From positions 1,223,183 through 1,287,182 of the forward strand of contig NZ_KK366017.1 of the NCBI RefSeq assembly GCF_000686805.1: 64,000 nucleotides of DNA. The letters run 5' to 3'. The stretch's first letter is position 1, and every line of letters starts with the position of its first letter. The DNA is from Bacillus sp. UNC41MFS5. GTDB lineage: Bacteria > Bacillota > Bacilli > Bacillales_B > DSM-18226. A program made the position numbers and the translations under genes. The notes under the pieces were generated by a model. That model saw only the letters and a program-made list of their open reading frames with translations. It searched no databases and was not told where the DNA came from. This document shows, piece by piece, positions 1 through 8,466 of this stretch.

Positions 1-122
1 CTCAATTAGCAAAAGCTAGCTCGTCTAAAACTTCAACTACAAATACTGGGGGAAGTGTTTTTGGTGGTTTGGGCAACGCGGGAGGAATGAACCGGAACTT
101 TGGCGGTAGGGGCGGAAATTAA
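1..122 (+). CDS. C-terminal end of an unidentified protein with a Gly/Asn/Arg-rich tail (partial)
   Basis: The left edge cuts this gene. In the frame starting at base 3 it reads about 39 residues to a TAA at 120-122. The visible tail is Ser/Thr-rich and then Gly/Asn/Arg-rich (GGLGNAGGMNRNFGGRGG). Such low-complexity tails occur on some envelope proteins, including efflux adaptor subunits, but no domain is visible and the family cannot be named. The Gly/Asn-rich style recurs in the sensor domain of the kinase downstream and in the PepSY-type protein at 2338, so these genes may belong to one envelope-related locus (inference). No clear terminator separates it from the response regulator. Confidence 0.6.
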   Translation, partial: QLAKASSSKTSTTNTGGSVFGGLGNAGGMNRNFGGRGGN

Positions 123-248
123 GTGGGAGGTAATTTTCCCTCTTAATTTCCCTCGTTATCAATGAAAGGTAAACAGCAATCATGTGGTATGTTAGGATTG
201 CATTGTTTGTTATAATTATTTTTATATGATGCTTAGGAGAGAATGAGA

Positions 249-920
249 ATGCGCTTATTAGTTGTAGAGGATAATCTTCCTTTATTAGAATCAATCGTTC
301 AGCTATTATCCGATGAGTTTGAAGTCGACCAAGCAACGAATGGTGAGGATGCATTGTTTTTGGCGATGCAGAATATCCATGATGTGATTGTATTGGATGT
401 AATGATCCCTGAGATTGATGGATTTGAAGTGTTACGAACGATTAGGAAGGAAGGCTTAAAAATACCAGTTCTTTTCCTTACTGCAAGAGATTCGCTCGAA
501 GATCGTGTCCAGGGACTTGATAGCGGCGGAGATGATTATTTGGTTAAGCCTTTCCAAGCAGCAGAATTAAAGGCGAGAATTCGTGCCTTGTTAAGGAGAA
601 GCGGCAGCTTAACAACCAATCAAACGATTCAGTATCGCGGGATTGAATTGTTAGGGAAGGAAAGAGATATTGTTGTCGATAGCAAACAGATCAAACTGAC
701 AGCAAAGCAATACGAGCTGTTAGAATATTTGATTCAAAATAAAGGAGCCATTCTTACAAAAGAACAAATCTATGACCGTGTTTGGGGGTTTGACTCAGAT
801 ACAACCATCGCAATTGTGGAGGTATTCATGCACCATCTCCGTAAAAAATTAGAACCATCAGGATATCAAACTGATATTAAAACGATTCGCGGCGTTGGCT
901 ATATGTTGAACGAAGAATAG
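249..920 (+). CDS. OmpR/PhoB-family response regulator
   Basis: DNA-binding response regulator of 223 aa. The receiver domain (about 1-118) has the acidic pair E7/D8, phospho-acceptor D50 in VLDVMIP, the conserved Thr in FLTARD and Lys in VKPF. A winged-helix C-terminal domain (about 128-222) ends in the usual TIRGVGY motif. Two in-frame ATGs exist at 243 and 249; the AGGAGA at 235-240 is only 2 bases from the first but 8 from the second, so 249 is chosen. The cognate histidine kinase starts 9 bases after the stop. Signal and targets are not identifiable. The downstream PepSY-type gene is the most obvious candidate target (inference). Confidence 0.93.
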   Translation: MRLLVVEDNLPLLESIVQLLSDEFEVDQATNGEDALFLAMQNIHDVIVLDVMIPEIDGFEVLRTIRKEGLKIPVLFLTARDSLEDRVQGLDSGGDDYLVKPFQAAELKARIRALLRRSGSLTTNQTIQYRGIELLGKERDIVVDSKQIKLTAKQYELLEYLIQNKGAILTKEQIYDRVWGFDSDTTIAIVEVFMHHLRKKLEPSGYQTDIKTIRGVGYMLNEE

Positions 921-928
921 GAGCTAAC

Positions 929-2200
929 ATGTTTCGGCAAACACTTATTAAATTAACCTATCTAAATTCATTAGTATTTATCGTTCTTATTAGTATACTA
1001 GGGACCGTCATTTATTTTTACACAGATAATAAATTATATAAAGATGTCAACCAATCCCTGCTCGAATCGATAGAACATTTGCAACAGCAGCCGGATGGAC
1101 CAGGTGAAATTCGAGAAGGTAATGGGGGGAATGGCGGGCAATTTCCAAAATTTATTAGGCGAGACCCACGGATATTAACCCTAATCTGGGATGAAGACAA
1201 TAAGCTGTTGTTGGAACAAAACCGGGATGCGGACATTTTTGAAGGTAATGAGAATTTAATCAAGCCAACAGAATTAAATACTTTAAAGGATGTGGATGTT
1301 GAAGATTTTTCATTTAGGTATATCGCCTTTAAGGTGGATCATCCCCAATTAGGAAAAATAACCGTTCAATTCATTCGCAATGTAAACTCTGAACAAGAAT
1401 TATTGGACAGACTTTTGTTAATTATGTTAATTGGTATGGGTGTTGGAATCGTTTGTGCCGTGGCGTCAGGATATTTTTTAGCGGGAAAGGCATTAGTCCC
1501 GATTAAAAAAGCTTGGCAGAAGCAGACAGAATTTGTATCCGATGCTTCACACGAGTTAAGAACTCCATTAGCAGTTATCCAGGCAAAAACAGAAGTCCTA
1601 TTTCGTGCTCCAAAAGCCACCATACAGGATCGGATTATTGATGTATCAACGATTTCCACTGAATCAAGACGGCTTTCTAAATTAGTGACAAACTTATTAA
1701 CACTTGCGAGATCGGACTCTGATCAAATTGAAGTCAAAAAGGAACAATTCCAACTCGATGATTTGTTGAAAGAAATACTTCAACAATACGAGGAAATTGC
1801 AATGTATCAAGAAAAGTCGCTTCAATTGCAAGAATCGGAACCTGTGAAATTTTTTGCAGATAAAGCGAGAATTCATCAATTAATCGTCATCTTATTAGAC
1901 AATGCCATGAAATATACAAATGAAGGCGGGGAAATATTGCTTTCATGTTCACAGAATCATTCCTCGATTTTTCTTAAAATAAAGGATACCGGGATTGGAA
2001 TTCCCGAAAAAGATATTCCAAAAATCTTTGACCGTTTCTATCAAAGTGATAAAGCGAGGACCGCTGCGGAAGGAACCGGACTCGGTTTATCGATTGCGAA
2101 ATGGATTATTGAGAAACATCATGGTAAGACAAAGGTGCAAAGCACCCTCGGTAAAGGAACGACAATTGAAATCATTTTTCCAAAAACCCAAAAAAGTTAA
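929..2200 (+). CDS. Sensor histidine kinase (HisKA/HATPase_c)
   Basis: Membrane sensor kinase of 423 aa, partner of the preceding regulator. A first membrane helix (about 10-31) and a second (about 164-187) flank an extracytoplasmic sensor region with a Gly/Asn-rich stretch (GEIREGNGGNGGQ). The H-box FVSDASHELRTPL carries the phosphorylated His208. N-box (LLDNAMKYT), G1 (DTGIGIP), F-box and G2 (GTGLGLSIAK) motifs are all intact. Translation starts at ATG 929 after a GGAG at 920-923 that overlaps the regulator's stop, so the two are translationally close. The ligand is unknown. Confidence 0.93.
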   Translation: MFRQTLIKLTYLNSLVFIVLISILGTVIYFYTDNKLYKDVNQSLLESIEHLQQQPDGPGEIREGNGGNGGQFPKFIRRDPRILTLIWDEDNKLLLEQNRDADIFEGNENLIKPTELNTLKDVDVEDFSFRYIAFKVDHPQLGKITVQFIRNVNSEQELLDRLLLIMLIGMGVGIVCAVASGYFLAGKALVPIKKAWQKQTEFVSDASHELRTPLAVIQAKTEVLFRAPKATIQDRIIDVSTISTESRRLSKLVTNLLTLARSDSDQIEVKKEQFQLDDLLKEILQQYEEIAMYQEKSLQLQESEPVKFFADKARIHQLIVILLDNAMKYTNEGGEILLSCSQNHSSIFLKIKDTGIGIPEKDIPKIFDRFYQSDKARTAAEGTGLGLSIAKWIIEKHHGKTKVQSTLGKGTTIEIIFPKTQKS

Positions 2201-2219
2201 TTTTTTTGGTTTTTTTTTT
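2187..2219 (+). terminator. AT-only hairpin and long T tract at the end of the kinase gene
   Basis: CCAAAAAA / TTTTTTTGG can pair across the stop codon and is followed by a run of ten T. The stem is weak, so partial read-through into the PepSY-type gene is plausible. Confidence 0.4.
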
Positions 2220-2337
2220 GAAAAAAATCAAGAGAAATCTATTTCTTAAGAAAAACTTAAGGAATCCCCTTCATAATGTGTTTGTTATTATTCAAGCAAA
2301 GATTTTTACATGGAAAACTGAAGGGAGAAGTCTTAAC

Positions 2338-2874
2338 ATGAAGAGTACAAGAAAGGCACATCTGTGGATAGGCTTAATTGCTTCCATTTTCATCTTTATC
2401 GAGTCCTTGACGGGTCTGTTAATGAATGAACCATGGTTAATCGGCCAAACACAGCTCGAAGGTGGAAAAGGGAATTTCCAACCAGGTCAGTTTAACCCAG
2501 GACAACGTCCACAAGGAATGAATGGTGGTTTTGAGCAAGGAAATCAACAAAATTCAGGACAGCAAGGCGGCCAATTTCAGGGACGAGTTAATGGTCAGAA
2601 TGGAAGCGGTCAGTTCCAAGGGCAACGCGGCTTTGTAGGAAATGGAAACCTGCCGGAAGGAATTCGTGGACAAGCGATGGGCCAAGGTTCGATTATGTCA
2701 ATCATCCGTGGACTTCATGAAGGTAGAATTGGAAATACAAATGTGAAATGGTTAATAGATTTAACGGCTGTTGCCTTAATGATTTTAACAGGAACAGGAA
2801 TCTATCTTTCGATGAAGGTTATCGCTGCCGAAAATAAGCGAAAGAAGCGGCAGGCAGAAAGCTTATTTGAATAG
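2338..2874 (+). CDS. PepSY-associated membrane-helix protein with Gln/Gly-rich loop
   Basis: Protein of 178 aa. The N-terminal helix (about 9-28; HLWIGLIASIFIFIESLTGL) resembles the first helix of PepSY-associated membrane proteins. A long Gln/Gly/Asn/Pro-rich segment (about 42-115) follows, then a second helix near the C-terminus (about 138-160) and a basic tail. An upstream in-frame ATG at 2206 has no ribosome site; ATG 2338 follows GGGAGAAG, so it is used. It lies 137 bases after the kinase gene. The function is unknown; proximity suggests an accessory or target of the two-component system (inference). Confidence 0.7.
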   Translation: MKSTRKAHLWIGLIASIFIFIESLTGLLMNEPWLIGQTQLEGGKGNFQPGQFNPGQRPQGMNGGFEQGNQQNSGQQGGQFQGRVNGQNGSGQFQGQRGFVGNGNLPEGIRGQAMGQGSIMSIIRGLHEGRIGNTNVKWLIDLTAVALMILTGTGIYLSMKVIAAENKRKKRQAESLFE

Positions 2875-2885
2875 ATTAATAAAGT

Positions 2886-2918
2886 AAAAGCACACGATTG
2901 AAATTCGTGTGCTTTTTG
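2886..2918. terminator. Bidirectional terminator
   Basis: AAAAGCACACGA pairs with TCGTGTGCTTTT around a 7-base loop, with A and T runs on both sides. It sits between convergent genes and can serve both. Confidence 0.85.
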
Positions 2919-2924
2919 ACTAGC

Positions 2925-3818
2925 TTATTCTACAATAATCGTCCCTTTAAACATTTGCATTCCACAGCTAAAGGTGTATTCGCCTGAATGATCGGGAGTA
3001 AAGGTTAGTTTTGTAGTACCCGTTTTTAAGTTGACATTGTTAATATTAAAATCAGGAATCATAAAGGTGGAAATACAATTCGAGCTATCAAGCGGGTTGT
3101 TTATTTCTAGTTCAACCGGAACACCTTTTTTGACGCGAATGACATTTGGGGTATACCCTTGTGTGGTGACCTCCATCTTAACAAGCGGTTTACTTTCCTT
3201 TGTTACATCCACTTCCGTTTTGGGAACTTCTTGACTTTCAGCAGCTTGGGCAGTTTCTGGTTGGGTTGATTTACTTTGACCAGGAATTTCGATCATATCA
3301 CTGCTATACATAAACAGAAATAACGACACCAGAACAACTCCCCCAGTGATGATCGCAAATGGCGAAAGTTCCTGTGTATCAAGGGATAATTTATTATTGG
3401 ATTCTACGAAAATATACATAATCACAAATCCGATAATTAGGATATAGAATCCTAACAAGATTCCTAATAAAATCGTTGGATTAATAAACTGAATAAATGC
3501 ACCAAGGATGGCGCCGATGATTCCGCCCATTAATCCTGAAATAGATCCCATTAAGATTGCTAGAATTCCGACTGGGTGGCCTGCTAAAAAGCCTACGACA
3601 AAACCGATAATCATACTGACTCCGACTACTAGAAAAATCTCACCTGAAATGATGCCGATGATACTGCCGGTCAGTAAACCTGTAATCACCGCAATGACCA
3701 TACTAATCATTGTTCCAGAGGTAGTAGCTAGTTTATTTTTATGGCGGTAAACAGAATAGATGGAATATCCGGTTCCAGTGGCAACTATAATTGCCGTAAT
3801 AATCGCAAATATATTCAT
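2925..3818 (-). CDS. Membrane-anchored cupredoxin-domain protein
   Basis: Protein of 297 aa. The first about 185 residues form several hydrophobic, Gly-rich segments (GLLTGSIIGIISG, GSISGLMGGIIGAILG), predicted as multiple membrane helices. After a polar linker, residues about 212-297 form a cupredoxin-like beta domain ending in FSCGMQMFKGTIIVE; Cys and Met in this loop and the earlier NCISTFMIPD segment are candidate copper ligands. The start ATG at 3818 follows GGAGACC. It is convergent with the two-component/PepSY genes. A copper-handling or electron-transfer role at the membrane is inferred; no classical four-ligand site could be assigned with certainty. Confidence 0.75.
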   Translation of the reverse strand: MNIFAIITAIIVATGTGYSIYSVYRHKNKLATTSGTMISMVIAVITGLLTGSIIGIISGEIFLVVGVSMIIGFVVGFLAGHPVGILAILMGSISGLMGGIIGAILGAFIQFINPTILLGILLGFYILIIGFVIMYIFVESNNKLSLDTQELSPFAIITGGVVLVSLFLFMYSSDMIEIPGQSKSTQPETAQAAESQEVPKTEVDVTKESKPLVKMEVTTQGYTPNVIRVKKGVPVELEINNPLDSSNCISTFMIPDFNINNVNLKTGTTKLTFTPDHSGEYTFSCGMQMFKGTIIVE

Positions 3819-3970
3819 TTTTGGTCTCCTCTTACGTGTAATTGATTAACAACATAAGAGTATTATAAATGCAAAAAAACCTTTTAAATTTGTATATTCA
3901 GTGATTAATATGAACGTTTTATGAATATTGTTGAGGTAAGATAAGTCGGGTGTAGTTTTGGGAGATGAAT

Positions 3971-4102
3971 TTATTCCTTTTTTTCTTTATCAAGGGTATT
4001 TTTATAAATCCGTTTCATGGCCTCATTTTGCATCTTGATATATTCAAGCAAAAATTCTTTTTCTTCTTTTTCTTGTTGGAGATTATCTTTTTCTTTTTCC
4101 AT
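3971..4102 (-). CDS. Small highly charged coiled-coil-like protein (43 aa)
   Basis: A 43-codon frame starting at ATG 4102, preceded by AGGGGTGG at a good distance. The product begins MEKEKDNLQQEKEEKEF and is almost entirely Lys/Glu-rich, with heptad-like hydrophobic spacing in LLEYIKMQNEAM. No family recognised. The ribosome site and biased composition support a real small protein, but no conservation data are available here. Confidence 0.5.
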   Translation of the reverse strand: MEKEKDNLQQEKEEKEFLLEYIKMQNEAMKRIYKNTLDKEKKE

Positions 4103-4216
4103 GGAAACCACCACCCCTTTATTTTCTAATTACTAGCATTTTAACCGATTTAAACACTTGTTGAAAGTAAATGGTATGGCAATTTGTTGAAATCAGAAAA
4201 ATATTCCATAAAAAAA

Positions 4217-4245
4217 TTGACTTTTTTCATTTTCAAATATATAAT
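4217..4245 (+). promoter_or_regulatory. Sigma-A promoter of the T-box/proS transcript
   Basis: TTGACT at 4217-4222 and TATAAT at 4240-4245 are separated by exactly 17 bases, placing the start near 4252, just before the T-box leader. Confidence 0.8.
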
Positions 4246-4251
4246 TTTTAA

Positions 4252-4491
4252 AAATACTATTGAAACTATGACGGGGATTAGTAAAGTGAAATGGTCTTAC
4301 GAAGAGAGGAAACCATTGGTGTGAGGTTTCTTAAGACGGTCATTTGAACCTGCCACCTGAGTTCTGTATCGAATTTGAAGATACATGCGGATCATGTCCG
4401 TTATCAAGGAAAGTGTATAGAGCAATTTTGCTTTATGAATTTAGGGTGGTACCGCCAGGCCTTGGTCCCTTTTTAGGATCAAGGCCTTTTT
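4252..4491 (+). promoter_or_regulatory. T-box leader (proline-responsive, inferred)
   Basis: Leader RNA upstream of prolyl-tRNA synthetase. The conserved T-box sequence AGGGTGGTACCGCC is at 4443-4456 and is followed by a terminator (AGGCCTTGGTCC at 4457-4468 with GGATCAAGGCCT at 4476-4487, then T5). Stem I features (GTAAAGTGAAAT, the bulged AGAGAGGAAA region and a GAACCTGCCACC specifier-loop segment) lie at about 4275-4360; CCT within GAACCT is a plausible proline specifier. By family knowledge, uncharged tRNA stabilises the antiterminator, so proS should rise on proline starvation. Confidence 0.9.
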
Positions 4492-4549
4492 GTGCAGAAA
4501 AGCGGAAGCGCCCATATCTTTATTTTAAAAAAACAATGAGGTGTCAAAC

Positions 4550-5980
4550 ATGGCAAAAGAATTTGTAAAAGATGTTACGGCAATGGACGATGATTTCGCC
4601 CAGTGGTATACGGATGTCGTTACTAAAGCTGATTTAATTGATTATTCAAGTGTGCGTGGTTCAATGATTATCCGCCCGTATGGCTATGCTTTATGGGATA
4701 ATATAAAAAATGAGCTGGATCGACGAATTAAAGAAACGGGGCATGAAAATGTTTATATGCCTTTGTTTATTCCTGAGAGCTTGCTTCAAAAAGAAAAAGA
4801 CCATGTCGAAGGTTTTGCCCCTGAAGTGGCATGGGTTACACATGGCGGGTCTGAACTACTCGCAGAACGACTAGTTGTTCGTCCTACTTCTGAGGTTCTA
4901 TTCTGTGAGCATTATAGCAACATCATTCATTCTTACCGTGATCTGCCTAAACTCTATAACCAATGGGCAAACGTGGTTCGTTGGGAAAAAACAACTCGTC
5001 CGTTCCTTCGGACATTAGAGTTTTTATGGCAGGAAGGGCATACTGCACATGCGACTGACGAAGATGCAATGGAAGAAACCATTAAAATGCTAAACGTTTA
5101 TGCCGCTATATGTGAAGAAATCCTTGCGATTCCGGTTGTAAAAGGACAAAAAACGGAAAAAGAAAAGTTTGCCGGTGCAAAAGCTACGTTTACCATTGAA
5201 AGCTTAATGCATGATGGTAAAGCATTACAGTCTGGTACTTCCCACCACTTTGGAACAGGTTTTGCTGAGGCCTTTAATATTCAGTACACGGACAAAGAAG
5301 GTAAGCTTCAGTATGTGCATCAAACCTCTTGGGGCTTTACAACAAGAATTATCGGTGCCTTAATCATGGTTCACGGTGACGACCGCGGTTTGGTAATACC
5401 TCCAAAAGCAGCACCAACTCAAGTGATGATTGTACCAATTGCGCAGCATAAAGAAGGCGTCCTTGATTTTGCTTATGATTTGAAAAATTCACTTGGTAAG
5501 GTTGCTCGTGTTGATATTGATGCCAGCGATAAAAAGCCAGGCTGGAAGTTCAATGAGTATGAAATGAAAGGTATTCCAGTCCGTCTTGAGGTTGGACCTA
5601 AGGATATCGAAAATAAGCAAGTGGTTCTAGTAAGACGTGATACCTTAGAAAAAGTGTTCGTTCCATTAGATCAATTAGAAACAAAGCTTGTTGAATTATT
5701 AGATGAAATTCAAACAAATCTTTATAATAAGGCTCTAAATCACCGTGAAGAAAGAACTTCAGTTGCTTTAACTTTAGGTGAGTTAAAAGAGTCACTTGAA
5801 GCTAAACCTGGTTTCATTAAGGCTATGTGGTGCGGCGAATTAGCATGTGAGGAAAAAATTAAAGAAGATACTGGGGCAACATCAAGATGTATCCCATTTG
5901 AGCAAGAACAAGTATCGGAAAAATGTGTCTGCTGTGGAAAAGATGCAGACAAGATGGTTTATTGGGCAAAAGCATACTAA
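4550..5980 (+). CDS. proS: Prolyl-tRNA synthetase, type 3 (archaeal/eukaryotic-like)
   Basis: Charges tRNA-Pro with proline. The 476 aa length fits the ProS type 3 family, without the editing insertion of the roughly 565 aa bacterial type. Class II motifs are visible: RPTSE near residue 110, the motif 2 region ([16 protein letters not shown]) and the [10 protein letters not shown] motif 3 segment. The anticodon-binding domain follows, then a C-terminal domain with paired Cys ([16 protein letters not shown]) and the family's terminal Tyr. The GTG at 4541 lies inside the ribosome site; ATG 4550 follows GAGGTG by 6 bases. Expression is governed by the T-box. Many Bacillaceae carry a second, bacterial-type ProRS; this may be the starvation-induced paralogue (inference). 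Confidence 0.95.
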   Translation: MAKEFVKDVTAMDDDFAQWYTDVVTKADLIDYSSVRGSMIIRPYGYALWDNIKNELDRRIKETGHENVYMPLFIPESLLQKEKDHVEGFAPEVAWVTHGGSELLAERLVVRPTSEVLFCEHYSNIIHSYRDLPKLYNQWANVVRWEKTTRPFLRTLEFLWQEGHTAHATDEDAMEETIKMLNVYAAICEEILAIPVVKGQKTEKEKFAGAKATFTIESLMHDGKALQSGTSHHFGTGFAEAFNIQYTDKEGKLQYVHQTSWGFTTRIIGALIMVHGDDRGLVIPPKAAPTQVMIVPIAQHKEGVLDFAYDLKNSLGKVARVDIDASDKKPGWKFNEYEMKGIPVRLEVGPKDIENKQVVLVRRDTLEKVFVPLDQLETKLVELLDEIQTNLYNKALNHREERTSVALTLGELKESLEAKPGFIKAMWCGELACEEKIKEDTGATSRCIPFEQEQVSEKCVCCGKDADKMVYWAKAY

Positions 5981-5995
5981 AAATAGCAATATTGG

Positions 5996-6027
5996 GGCTC
6001 TTCCTTGTATGGGAAGAGTCTTTTTTA
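5996..6027 (+). terminator. proS terminator
   Basis: GGCTCTTCC and GGGAAGAGTC form a stem around TTGTAT, followed by a T tract. Confidence 0.8.
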
Positions 6028-6064
6028 TTTTTTATGGTGCTGAAATTTTAGACAATATTATGTT

Positions 6065-6251
6065 ATGAGCGGATTTTGCGAGGTAATGGGCAAATTTGCT
6101 GGTTTATGAGCGGGTTTTTTTCGGCTTTTTATCATAGGATTTTTCAATCAGCGAATTTAATGGTTCTATCAGCGAATTTCTCCATTCTATCAGCGAATCT
6201 TTCTAATCAATCAGCGAATTTTCCCATCCAATCAGCGAATCCATTCCCAGG
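6065..6251. repeat. Intergenic 21-bp tandem repeat, ATSAGCGRATTT plus variable part
   Basis: Five copies of ATCAGCGAAT begin at 6147, 6168, 6189, 6210 and 6231, exactly 21 bp apart. The first 10 bases of each unit are invariant and the rest is variable. Upstream, related copies start at 6065 (ATGAGCGGATTT), 6086 (ATGGGCAAATTT) and 6106 (ATGAGCGGGTTT). Because 21 is a multiple of three, one frame reads through as repeated Ser-Ala-Asn; there is no ribosome site and composition is repeat-driven, so it is not called a gene. A single related unit (ATGAGCGGACTTTT) occurs at 44953. Confidence 0.85.
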
Positions 6252-6321
6252 AGATTTTTTTCTGAAAAAGGAATTACAAAATCAGTAGAGAATACTTTAT
6301 TTTTAGAAGGAGGGCAAGATT

Positions 6322-6888
6322 ATGAAACCAATACTATTAGACTTTTCAGAAGAGTTTTACACTGAGAGATTACTTATACGCAAGCCTTTACCCGGAGATG
6401 GTAAAGCTGTCTACCAAGCCATGCAGGCATCCTTAACCGAACTAAAAGACTGGATGCCTTGGGCCCATCGCGAGCAGACAGAGGAAGATGTAGAAGCAAA
6501 TATGCGTGAGGCACATGCCAAGTTTTTAACCCGTGAGGATTTGAGGTTACATTTATTTAATCGGGAAACAGGGGAGTTCATTGGTTCTTCAGGTTTACAT
6601 AGAATTAACTGGAGTATACCAAAGTTTGAGATAGGCTACTGGATTGATTCGCGCCTTAGCGGTAAAGGGTATATTACCGAAGCCACCGAGGTGGTCACTA
6701 AATTTGCCTTTACCGAACTTAAAGCAAAGCGGGTGGAAATCCGCTGCGACTCCCAAAATATCAAAAGCCGGGCCATTCCTGAACGACTAGGATTTACCTT
6801 AGAGGGGATATTACAGAATGAAGGACTTTCTTCGGATGGTAAAGAATTACGAGATACATGTATTTATGCGAAAACAATCCAAGGTTAA
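6322..6888 (+). CDS. GNAT-family N-acetyltransferase (RimJ/RimL-like)
   Basis: Acetyl-CoA-dependent acetyltransferase of 188 aa. It begins with the typical FYTERLLIRKPLPGDG strand/helix, has an IGYWIDSRLSGKGYITEA acetyl-CoA-binding region (residues about 108-126), and a NIKSRAIPERLGF segment in place of the usual NxxSxxVxEKLGF. The start ATG follows AGGAGGG. This subgroup acetylates protein N-termini or small molecules; the substrate cannot be told. It is a single gene between a repeat array and its own terminator. Confidence 0.88.
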   Translation: MKPILLDFSEEFYTERLLIRKPLPGDGKAVYQAMQASLTELKDWMPWAHREQTEEDVEANMREAHAKFLTREDLRLHLFNRETGEFIGSSGLHRINWSIPKFEIGYWIDSRLSGKGYITEATEVVTKFAFTELKAKRVEIRCDSQNIKSRAIPERLGFTLEGILQNEGLSSDGKELRDTCIYAKTIQG

Positions 6889-6895
6889 AAAACAA

Positions 6896-6922
6896 GAGTA
6901 CCGACCCCGGTACTCTGAATTT
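6896..6922 (+). terminator. Terminator after the acetyltransferase gene
   Basis: GAGTACCG / CGGTACTC, perfect 8-bp stem with 4-base loop, then GAATTTTTT. Confidence 0.8.
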
Positions 6923-6930
6923 TTTACATA

Positions 6931-7521
6931 TTAGTCAAGAATATATCTCTTTAAATAGAATTTTGTAATCGCTAAATATTCGCGTGAATATGATTTTGGC
7001 ACGGCGATCCATGGAGTTTCTGCTGGGAGCCCTTTAACCTCTAAACCGTAGTCTCGAGCAATGGAGACAGCACGGTAGAGATGAAAATTATTTGTCACCA
7101 CCAGACCATGCCTCTTCCCCTTAGGAATAAGCCTTTTTGAAAAATTAATATTTTCATAGGTATCAGTAGATTGATCTTCTAAAATAATCCGAGCCTCGCT
7201 TATGCCCTGGTCGAGCAGTTCTCTCCTGATCGATTCCGCTTCAGAAATATCTTCACCAGGTCCCTTTCCACCAGATGCGATGACAATTGTATCTTTGTTT
7301 TTCTTTAAATATTCCGCTGCAGCATTTATTCTACTCGCAAATGCCAAAGAAGGGACGGTACCTTTAACCCTAGCCCCGAGAACAATTAAATAGTCTGCAT
7401 TTTTAGGAACTTCTTTATGACTATATTGACTAATTTTAAATTGTAAAAAACCAAAATAAATCAAACCTAAAGTAACAAGAACACTCGCCAATACAAACAC
7501 TCTTTTCTTATGTGTCATCAT
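6931..7521 (-). CDS. YdcF/SanA-like (DUF218) membrane protein
   Basis: Protein of 196 aa with an N-terminal membrane anchor (about 7-25) and a DUF218 domain: the first strand YLIVLGARVKG, the ASGGKGPGEDISEAESIRR segment and VTNNFHLYRA are family hallmarks. Relatives (ElyC, SanA, YdcF) are linked to cell-envelope integrity; the biochemical activity is not settled. The gene begins with tandem ATGs (7521 and 7518) and a weak ribosome site (TGGAT), so the exact start is uncertain by one codon. Monocistronic. Confidence 0.85.
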   Translation of the reverse strand: MMTHKKRVFVLASVLVTLGLIYFGFLQFKISQYSHKEVPKNADYLIVLGARVKGTVPSLAFASRINAAAEYLKKNKDTIVIASGGKGPGEDISEAESIRRELLDQGISEARIILEDQSTDTYENINFSKRLIPKGKRHGLVVTNNFHLYRAVSIARDYGLEVKGLPAETPWIAVPKSYSREYLAITKFYLKRYILD

Positions 7522-7674
7522 TTCAAATCCATTTCATGTTATTTTTTAAATTTATTATATAAAATAAAAGATTAAAGTGGAGGAAAACTCTAACATTTTT
7601 TTGAAATAGAGTATAATAATAGAAGAATTAGTTACATTTAATGCCTACAACATTAAATAATGGAGGTTTTTAAA

Positions 7675-8355
7675 ATGTCATCAATTAGTCTATTGAAAAA
7701 AACGGCAGGTATAGTTTTAGAAAAGAAAAAGCTAACGAAAGTTGTTTCTAGAGTTGGTTTAGTATTGGATATCTCAGGTTCTATGAGAAACTTATACAAA
7801 AATGGTACGGTTCAAAAAGTTGTGGAGCGTATTCTTGCGGTAGCAAGCCAATTTGATGATGATGGATTATTAGATATTTGGGTATATGATAATGAATTTT
7901 CTCGGTTGAAATCAGTTTCTGAAGGGGACTTTATCAACTATGTAGAAGAGTATATTTTAGCTAACGATTTAATACATAAGTTTGGAAGGAATGATGAACC
8001 GCCTGTTATGGAGGATGTCATTCAGAAATACACGGTAGAATCTCCGGCCAAAGAACCCGTTTTTATTGTTTTCATTAATGATGGTGGCTGTAAAAGAACA
8101 ATAAAGAAACCAGTAGTTGAATCGTCAACAAAACCGATTTTTTGGCAATTTGTCGGAATCGGTGACTCCAACTTTGAAGTTTTAGAAAAGTTGGACACTA
8201 TGGAAGGGCGTTTTATCGATAATGCTAACTTTTTTCACATTAAAGATATCGAAAAAACCACGGATGAGGAATTGTATAATCAGTTACTAAATGAATTCCC
8301 ATCTTGGTTAAATGAAGCCAAAGCTAAAGGGATTTTACCGGGCGGGAAAAATTAA
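7675..8355 (+). CDS. TerF-like von Willebrand factor A domain protein
   Basis: Protein of 226 aa. Residues about 26-205 form a vWA domain with a MIDAS metal site (LDISGSM, DxSxS) and a later Thr/Asp-rich region; it resembles the vWA domain of TerF-type proteins found in tellurite/stress (ter) clusters. The ATG at 7660 lies over the ribosome site (GGAGG 7662-7666), so ATG 7675 is the start. A TATAAT at 7612-7617 is a likely -10. No TerD-family gene is adjacent, so it stands outside a complete ter cluster. The role is unknown. Confidence 0.82.
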   Translation: MSSISLLKKTAGIVLEKKKLTKVVSRVGLVLDISGSMRNLYKNGTVQKVVERILAVASQFDDDGLLDIWVYDNEFSRLKSVSEGDFINYVEEYILANDLIHKFGRNDEPPVMEDVIQKYTVESPAKEPVFIVFINDGGCKRTIKKPVVESSTKPIFWQFVGIGDSNFEVLEKLDTMEGRFIDNANFFHIKDIEKTTDEELYNQLLNEFPSWLNEAKAKGILPGGKN

Positions 8356-8466
8356 AAAAATTAGGTAAGCATTAATTGTTCCCGCAATCATCTATTTTTC
8401 GATGGTAAGGGCACAAATAACATCAAACCTTCAACATGTGAAATCTCTGCCAACCAAATGATAGAA

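Noticed and set aside
4344..4568. Open frame across the T-box terminator
   Set aside because: It lies within the T-box leader and overlaps the proS start; structured RNA explains the sequence.
6147..6251. Tandem repeat considered as a CRISPR array
   Set aside because: The repeat core is only 10-12 bases and the variable part about 10 bases, with no cas genes; this is far below CRISPR size.
6076..6288. Open frame reading repeated Ser-Ala-Asn motifs
   Set aside because: It is produced by the 21-bp tandem repeat, has no ribosome site and no other protein-like feature.
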